The notes under the pieces: generated by a model
What the model was told of the DNA's origin: nothing
Database searches by the model: none
The model's input: only the letters and a program-made list of their open reading frames with translations
Shown here: positions 60,599 through 64,000 of the stretch, one piece after another
Layout: each line of letters begins with the position of its first letter
Numbering within the stretch: position 1 is the first letter of the stretch
NCBI RefSeq assembly: GCF_024626475.1
Contig: NZ_JANKHH010000004.1
Coordinates: 186,001-250,000 of the forward strand
Origin: Parerythrobacter lacustris
Lineage (GTDB): Bacteria > Pseudomonadota > Alphaproteobacteria > Sphingomonadales > Sphingomonadaceae
DNA length: 64,000 nt
Direction of reading: 5' to 3'
Program-made: the position numbers and the translations under genes

Positions 60599-60602
60599 AG
60601 CC

Positions 60603-60905
60603 CTATCTCGCGGAGGCATCCGCCTTCCTCTCGATGAAGCTTAGCAAATCGAGCACCGACGAAGCGATTTTCGTCCTTGCCTTCTCACCCCGCTTGGCAT
60701 TCGGAATTTCCTCTGCGAAAAACATGATCGCCGAAACCGGAATCCGAAACTCAGCCGAGTACTTTTCAATCAGCTCTAGCGAAGGTGTCTTAGTGCCACG
60801 CTCGATTTCTGAAATATGAGACTTTGAAATATTGAGCCGATCCGCAAGCTCGAATTGCTTCAAATCGTGGAACACACGAATAAGTCTGAGAGCTTCGCTA
60901 AGCAT
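60603..60905 (-). CDS. Xre-family transcriptional regulator upstream of the reverse transcriptase
   Basis: A 100-residue protein with an Xre-type helix-turn-helix (LSEALRLIRVFHDLKQFELADRLNISKSHISEIERGTKTPSLEL, key LNISKSHISEIERG). The C-terminal part is helical and basic. The ATG at 60905 follows AGGA and is preferred to 60923. It overlaps or abuts the reverse transcriptase start, so both are one operon. It may repress the operon or be part of the retron-like system. Confidence 0.85.
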   Translation of the reverse strand: MLSEALRLIRVFHDLKQFELADRLNISKSHISEIERGTKTPSLELIEKYSAEFRIPVSAIMFFAEEIPNAKRGEKARTKIASSVLDLLSFIERKADASAR

Positions 60906-60956
60906 ATTTATTCCTATCGGCATTTTGCCAGAGATTTTAGATATTAGGTTGGCGGT

Positions 60957-61145
60957 CTACTCAAAAAGTTCCAAAACTTTCAGAACCCAACGGTAAGCCC
61001 GGTGGATCAGGAGGCCCACCATGACGATGAGCCGCAAGGTATTCGGGGACCGGAGTGTCCTCCAGAACCCGCGACGCTGCTCAAGAGGTTCACCTCGCAG
61101 CCCACGTCGCCGCCGTCGTCGGTATGTGATCTTCGAAAAAGCCAT
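60957..61145 (-). CDS. Small basic membrane protein upstream of the xre-RT pair
   Basis: A 62-residue protein: a highly basic N-terminus (ITYRRRRRRGLRGEPLEQRR) followed by a hydrophobic C-terminal segment (LRLIVMVGLLIHRAYRWVLKVL). The ATG at 61145 follows an AGGAAAGGAAG ribosome site; longer starts lack one. It lies 51 bases upstream of xre on the same strand, so it probably belongs to the same operon. Single-helix basic proteins like this can be membrane-acting toxins or anchors; the function here is unknown. Confidence 0.6.
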   Translation of the reverse strand: MAFSKITYRRRRRRGLRGEPLEQRRGFWRTLRSPNTLRLIVMVGLLIHRAYRWVLKVLELFE

Positions 61146-61500
61146 TGGCTCTTCCTTTCCTGTTCGCCTTGGCGACCACCCACCGTGGATGCTCTGACCA
61201 AGGATTCTCGCCGAACAGGCCGGACCCGACAACTTAACCCTTTACCTAGCGACGATAACAATTCTCGTTATCGTCGCTGCTTCGCCCGCCTCGCCCGCGC
61301 CGTCCCCGTCGCCGGGGGGCATCGCGCCCTGAGCGGATGAAGTGACAGAGAGCTTTCGCCCCCCACGCTTCGGCAAAAGCCGAAACTGAGTATGAGAACT
61401 TCTTCCGTAATTCACACGCTCCCTATCTAGTTCGGCGCGCATCGTCCCGCAAGAACAAAATTCGCTCACAGCGAATTTAATTTTGAGTATATGCGCCAGT
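61146..61500 (-). other. Hairpin-rich leader upstream of the small protein-xre-RT operon, candidate structured RNA
   Basis: No gene is visible, but three hairpins lie in line: AGCGACGATAAC / GTTATCGTCGCT (12 bp, 61248-61278, 7-base loop), TTCGGC-AAAA-GCCGAA (61369-61384), and AAATTCGCT / AGCGAATTT (9 bp, 61458-61478). A retron msr-msd RNA would be expected near here; the typical a1/a2 end repeats were not found by eye. It could also be promoter and operator sites. Confidence 0.35.
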
Positions 61501-61855
61501 CGAATTCAAAGCCTCCCTCGGCCCCCTTGGGTTGGACTGGATTTGCTGGCGCTACTGAACCGGCGTTGCCGTTTGCGCCCATTCGGGATTCCATCCCTGA
61601 CGCGAATTGAGGGCGTGCGCTTGCGCCCGCCCGCTGATGCGCGCCGCCAGCGGCGCAGGCTTCGTCTGTTTCGAGGAAGAAAGAGGCGCTGCCTCTCTCT
61701 CCCTGCAAGGTGCCGGTTTGGGGCCGTGGCTCACTGCGCTGCGCCCGCACCACCCCCGGCACCGGACCTTGCCCCCACTCTCTCCGCCCCTCGCCGGGTC
61801 GGCAGGGGTCATGCGCGGCATGACCCGCTGCGCGGATTTGAAGGGAGTAAGCAGC
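61501..61855. promoter_or_regulatory. GC-rich ardC leader with a 9-bp inverted repeat
   Basis: A leader of about 355 bases before ardC without a credible gene. A perfect inverted repeat GGGTCATGC-GCG-GCATGACCC (61806-61826) lies 30 bases before the start; it could be an operator or a cis site for antirestriction gene control. The upstream part is rich in GCGC-type repeats. Confidence 0.5.
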
Positions 61856-62770
61856 ATGACCAGACAGACCACTAGGCAAGACCCCCATAGCCGGATCACT
61901 GACCGCATTCTCGCCGAGCTGGAACAGGGCACCCGCCCCTGGACCAAACCATGGAGCGGCGGCGATATGGCCGCAGGAGGCAGGGCCCGGCCCTTGCGCG
62001 CCACCGGCCAGCCCTATCGCGGGATCAATGTTCTCCTCTTGTGGATGGAGGCGCAGACATCGGGCTTTGCCAGCCCGTCATGGATGACATACCGGCAGGC
62101 GCAGGTTTTGGGCGGTCAGGTGCGCAAGGGCGAAACCGGCGCGGCGATTGTCTATTATGGCGACAGCCAGAAGACTGTGCACGACGAGGCAAGCGGCGAG
62201 GACAAGGCGCAGTCGTTCCGTTTCCTGAAGACCTACACAGTTTTTAATGTGGCGCAGATCGACGGCTTGCCCGAGCGGTTTCAGATTGTGCCGGAGCCAG
62301 CGCCCGAGGCCGAACGGATCGAGGCCGCCGAGGCGTTCTTCGCCCGGCTTCCCGCCACCGTGCACCATGGCGGCGACAAGGCCTATTACATGCCGTCAGC
62401 CGATCGCATCCAGCTTCCGCCGTTCGCAGCCTTCCACGAGCCCGAGGGGTATTACGCCACGCGAGGCCATGAAACCGTGCACTGGACCAGCCACAAGAGC
62501 CGCCTTGACCGCAGCTTTGGCCGCGAGAGGTGGGGCGATGAAGGCTATGCCCGCGAGGAACTGGTGGCCGAACTTGGCGCAGCCTTCCTTGCCGCCGATC
62601 TTGGCATTGCCCTTGAACCGCGCCCGGATCATGCCAGCTACATCGCAAGCTGGATCAGGGTTTTGCAGAACGATACGCGCGCCATCGTTCAGGCCGCAGC
62701 CCATGCCGAGCGCGCGGTTGCCTATCTCCACCAACTGGCCAAGCCCGAAGAGGTGAAGGCGGCGGCATAG
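61856..62770 (+). CDS. ArdC-family antirestriction protein
   Basis: A 304-residue protein of the ArdC (DUF1738) type. The N-terminal single-strand DNA-binding domain holds RPLRATGQPYRGINVLLLW (key PYRGIN) and the C-terminal part has a zincin-like HETVH motif (GYYATRGHETVHWTS, about residue 207). It protects incoming transferred DNA from the recipient's restriction enzymes. The ATG at 61856 follows GGGAG; the frame upstream is GC-rich leader. A terminator hairpin follows. Confidence 0.9.
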   Translation: MTRQTTRQDPHSRITDRILAELEQGTRPWTKPWSGGDMAAGGRARPLRATGQPYRGINVLLLWMEAQTSGFASPSWMTYRQAQVLGGQVRKGETGAAIVYYGDSQKTVHDEASGEDKAQSFRFLKTYTVFNVAQIDGLPERFQIVPEPAPEAERIEAAEAFFARLPATVHHGGDKAYYMPSADRIQLPPFAAFHEPEGYYATRGHETVHWTSHKSRLDRSFGRERWGDEGYAREELVAELGAAFLAADLGIALEPRPDHASYIASWIRVLQNDTRAIVQAAAHAERAVAYLHQLAKPEEVKAAA

Positions 62771-62784
62771 CCGCCGGTGATAGA

Positions 62785-62816
62785 GGCCGCCCCAAACGGG
62801 GCGGCCACTTCTTTTG
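62785..62816 (+). terminator. Intrinsic terminator after ardC
   Basis: A perfect 9-bp stem GGCCGCCCC / GGGGCGGCC with an AAAC loop, followed by ACTTCTTTTG. It lies 14 bases after the ardC stop. Confidence 0.8.
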
Positions 62817-62927
62817 CCCGCCCTGCCCACCCCGGATTTTGGCCGCTCCCTGCGGTCGCGGCTATGAAGCCAAAAATTCGCTTTGTTATACTTCCAAGCT
62901 AATCTATTCTGCGGAGATAAGATCGAA

Positions 62928-64000
62928 ATGGGGTGCGCTATGAAGGCAATTGCTTACTTAACGATGGTCTTATTGCCAACGGCGTCGTTAGCTCAAGACA
63001 TCGATGTAAAAGATGATCTCGAAGCCAAATTGCGCAACAAGCCATCGCTTACTTACGGTAAATTCGAGACGGTGGTACGGCAAAAGTGCCATTGGGTGAA
63101 CCTCCCTAGTCAACATGAATTTGGCTCTAATATGACCGAATTCTGCGAACCATATTCAACGACAGTTGATAATTCTTACCAAGCTCCCGCAAAGGTCGTT
63201 TCAACAGAAATATTAGAAATTCGCGATTTCAAATTTCACACAGAACGAATGACAGCACTACCCGCTGACATTATAATAAAAAAGAGGAATATATTTCAAT
63301 GTACTGAAGGTGATTATAGTACAACAATTTCAGAACAACTGCAGTCCAGTGAAGGTTGGCAATTCATAAAGTCGCGTTCGGTCACGACTACAAACTCTAT
63401 CGATGTTTCCGCAACTGCTTCTTACATGCCATCTGGCATCGGCGCTTCAGCAGCTGTCAACGTTAGGCACCAAACAGCGTTAACGGTAGGCCGGCAGCAG
63501 ATGGACTCCATGTCTAGGACCATTACCCGCAGCGTCAGCGATACCTATAGCTTCACCGGCCCCAAAGCAGTTACGGTGGATGTTTTTGCTTATCGCACAA
63601 CTGTCGAAATTCCTTATTCAGGGGTCGTTTACGTCGACGCCGTTCTTGAACCCAACAATTCCGGCATAGTCCGTGCTAGTCAGTTGCTGACTCTTGAAGA
63701 GCGTACCTTTCCAATCGAAGGCGTATTGCGTGCAAATGACGTGTCAAACGCCGACTTTAGGGCATTCGAACGGAGGGGTGGCTGTATCAATCCAGAAATC
63801 GCTGGGTTCGTGGTCGATAGTTTGGATGATCAATATGAAACGGCTGCAAGCCTTAGGCCTGATTTTCGCTCGTTCGGAAGCAACCGCTCTGCTTTACTTC
63901 AGGCAGATGACAACGATAAGCTCTTCGCCGGTTCTTCGATCGACGAAAGTGTAAATGCAGGTGCGGCGCCGTTAGCTAGCGATCAGGTCATCGGACCGGC
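62928..64000 (+). CDS. Secreted aerolysin/ETX-MTX2-like protein, 3' end beyond the window
   Basis: A frame with no stop to the window end (357 codons so far). It starts ATG 62928 (GGAG 11 bases upstream; an in-frame ATG lies at 62940), with a signal peptide ending SLAQ. The body alternates hydrophobic and Ser/Thr positions (SRSVTTTNSIDVSATASY, then VNVRHQTALTVGR and SDTYSFTGPKAVTVDVFAYR), followed by TTVEIPYSGVVYVDAV, as in the ETX/MTX2 and aerolysin beta-pore-former family. The gene is AT-rich (unlike ardC), suggesting recent acquisition. Family assignment is by pattern, so moderate. Confidence 0.6.
   Translation, partial: MGCAMKAIAYLTMVLLPTASLAQDIDVKDDLEAKLRNKPSLTYGKFETVVRQKCHWVNLPSQHEFGSNMTEFCEPYSTTVDNSYQAPAKVVSTEILEIRDFKFHTERMTALPADIIIKKRNIFQCTEGDYSTTISEQLQSSEGWQFIKSRSVTTTNSIDVSATASYMPSGIGASAAVNVRHQTALTVGRQQMDSMSRTITRSVSDTYSFTGPKAVTVDVFAYRTTVEIPYSGVVYVDAVLEPNNSGIVRASQLLTLEERTFPIEGVLRANDVSNADFRAFERRGGCINPEIAGFVVDSLDDQYETAASLRPDFRSFGSNRSALLQADDNDKLFAGSSIDESVNAGAAPLASDQVIGP

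Larger units (their letters stand above)
41987..64000. mobile_element. Integrated mobilisable element at tRNA-Ser(UGA), right end outside the window
   Basis: From the tRNA-Ser(UGA) onwards the content changes to integrase, AlpA-like regulator, R388-type mobilisation genes, restriction and other defence genes, ArdC and a toxin-like gene, with alternating base composition. The left border is set by the tRNA and the integrase just downstream; no second copy of the tRNA 3' end was seen before 64000, so the right border is beyond the window. No VirB-type channel genes were found. Confidence 0.8.

Noticed and set aside
63694-63954. 86-residue frame inside the aerolysin-like gene
   Set aside because: It is out of frame with the long open frame from 62928, which carries the signal peptide.

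Overview
The window looks like a piece of a high-GC alphaproteobacterial chromosome, most likely Sphingomonadales (Erythrobacteraceae-like). The evidence is the order dusB-ntrB-ntrC-ntrY-ntrX-hfq-hflX, a pyruvate dehydrogenase E1 beta gene with an N-terminal lipoyl domain, a fused ispDF and a tandem-domain Hfq. The assignment comes from gene content and order only; no database search was possible.

Positions 1-41,986 are ordinary chromosome. They hold the 3' part of pdhB, two mirror-image three-gene clusters for surface/pilus-type (TadE/TadG-like) proteins with von Willebrand A domains (1.2-7.8 kb), and a run of housekeeping genes: trmFO, a TPR-sulfotransferase, a YhhN-like membrane protein, a TauD-type dioxygenase, gyrA, a NYN-domain protein, carbonic anhydrase, lipA, a coq10-like gene, pncC/cinA and ispDF. 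Next comes the nitrogen two-component block with hfq and hflX, convergent with mazG. A tightly overlapping nine-gene minus-strand operon follows, running mltB-rlpA-dac-tmk-holB-metG-tatD-MBL-small membrane protein (41.9 to 33.7 kb). It makes and remodels cell wall, supplies dTTP precursors and a clamp-loader subunit, and charges methionine tRNA.

A tRNA-Ser(UGA) gene at 41,987 marks the left edge of an integrated mobile element that runs off the right end of the window. It opens with a P4-type tyrosine integrase and an AlpA-like regulator. It then carries an R388-like mobilisation module: a small ribbon-helix-helix-like protein, a TrwB/TraD-type coupling protein and a TrwC/MobF relaxase. An inverted-repeat-rich stretch just upstream is a candidate oriT. 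No type IV secretion channel genes are visible, so the element looks mobilisable rather than self-transmissible, unless those genes lie to the right.

The rest of the element (51-64 kb) is a defence and counter-defence island: an Mrr-like nuclease, a HEPN-domain protein paired with an HNH protein, a Dcm methylase/Vsr/MvaI-BcnI-type restriction system, a retron-like reverse transcriptase with an Xre regulator and a small basic membrane protein, and an ArdC antirestriction protein. It ends with an AT-rich secreted protein resembling aerolysin/ETX-MTX2 pore formers, cut by the window end. The HEPN-HNH pair lies between an intact restriction gene end and a decayed second copy of that end, a scar of cargo exchange. 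The HEPN-HNH pair and the retron-like locus are the best candidates for undescribed systems.
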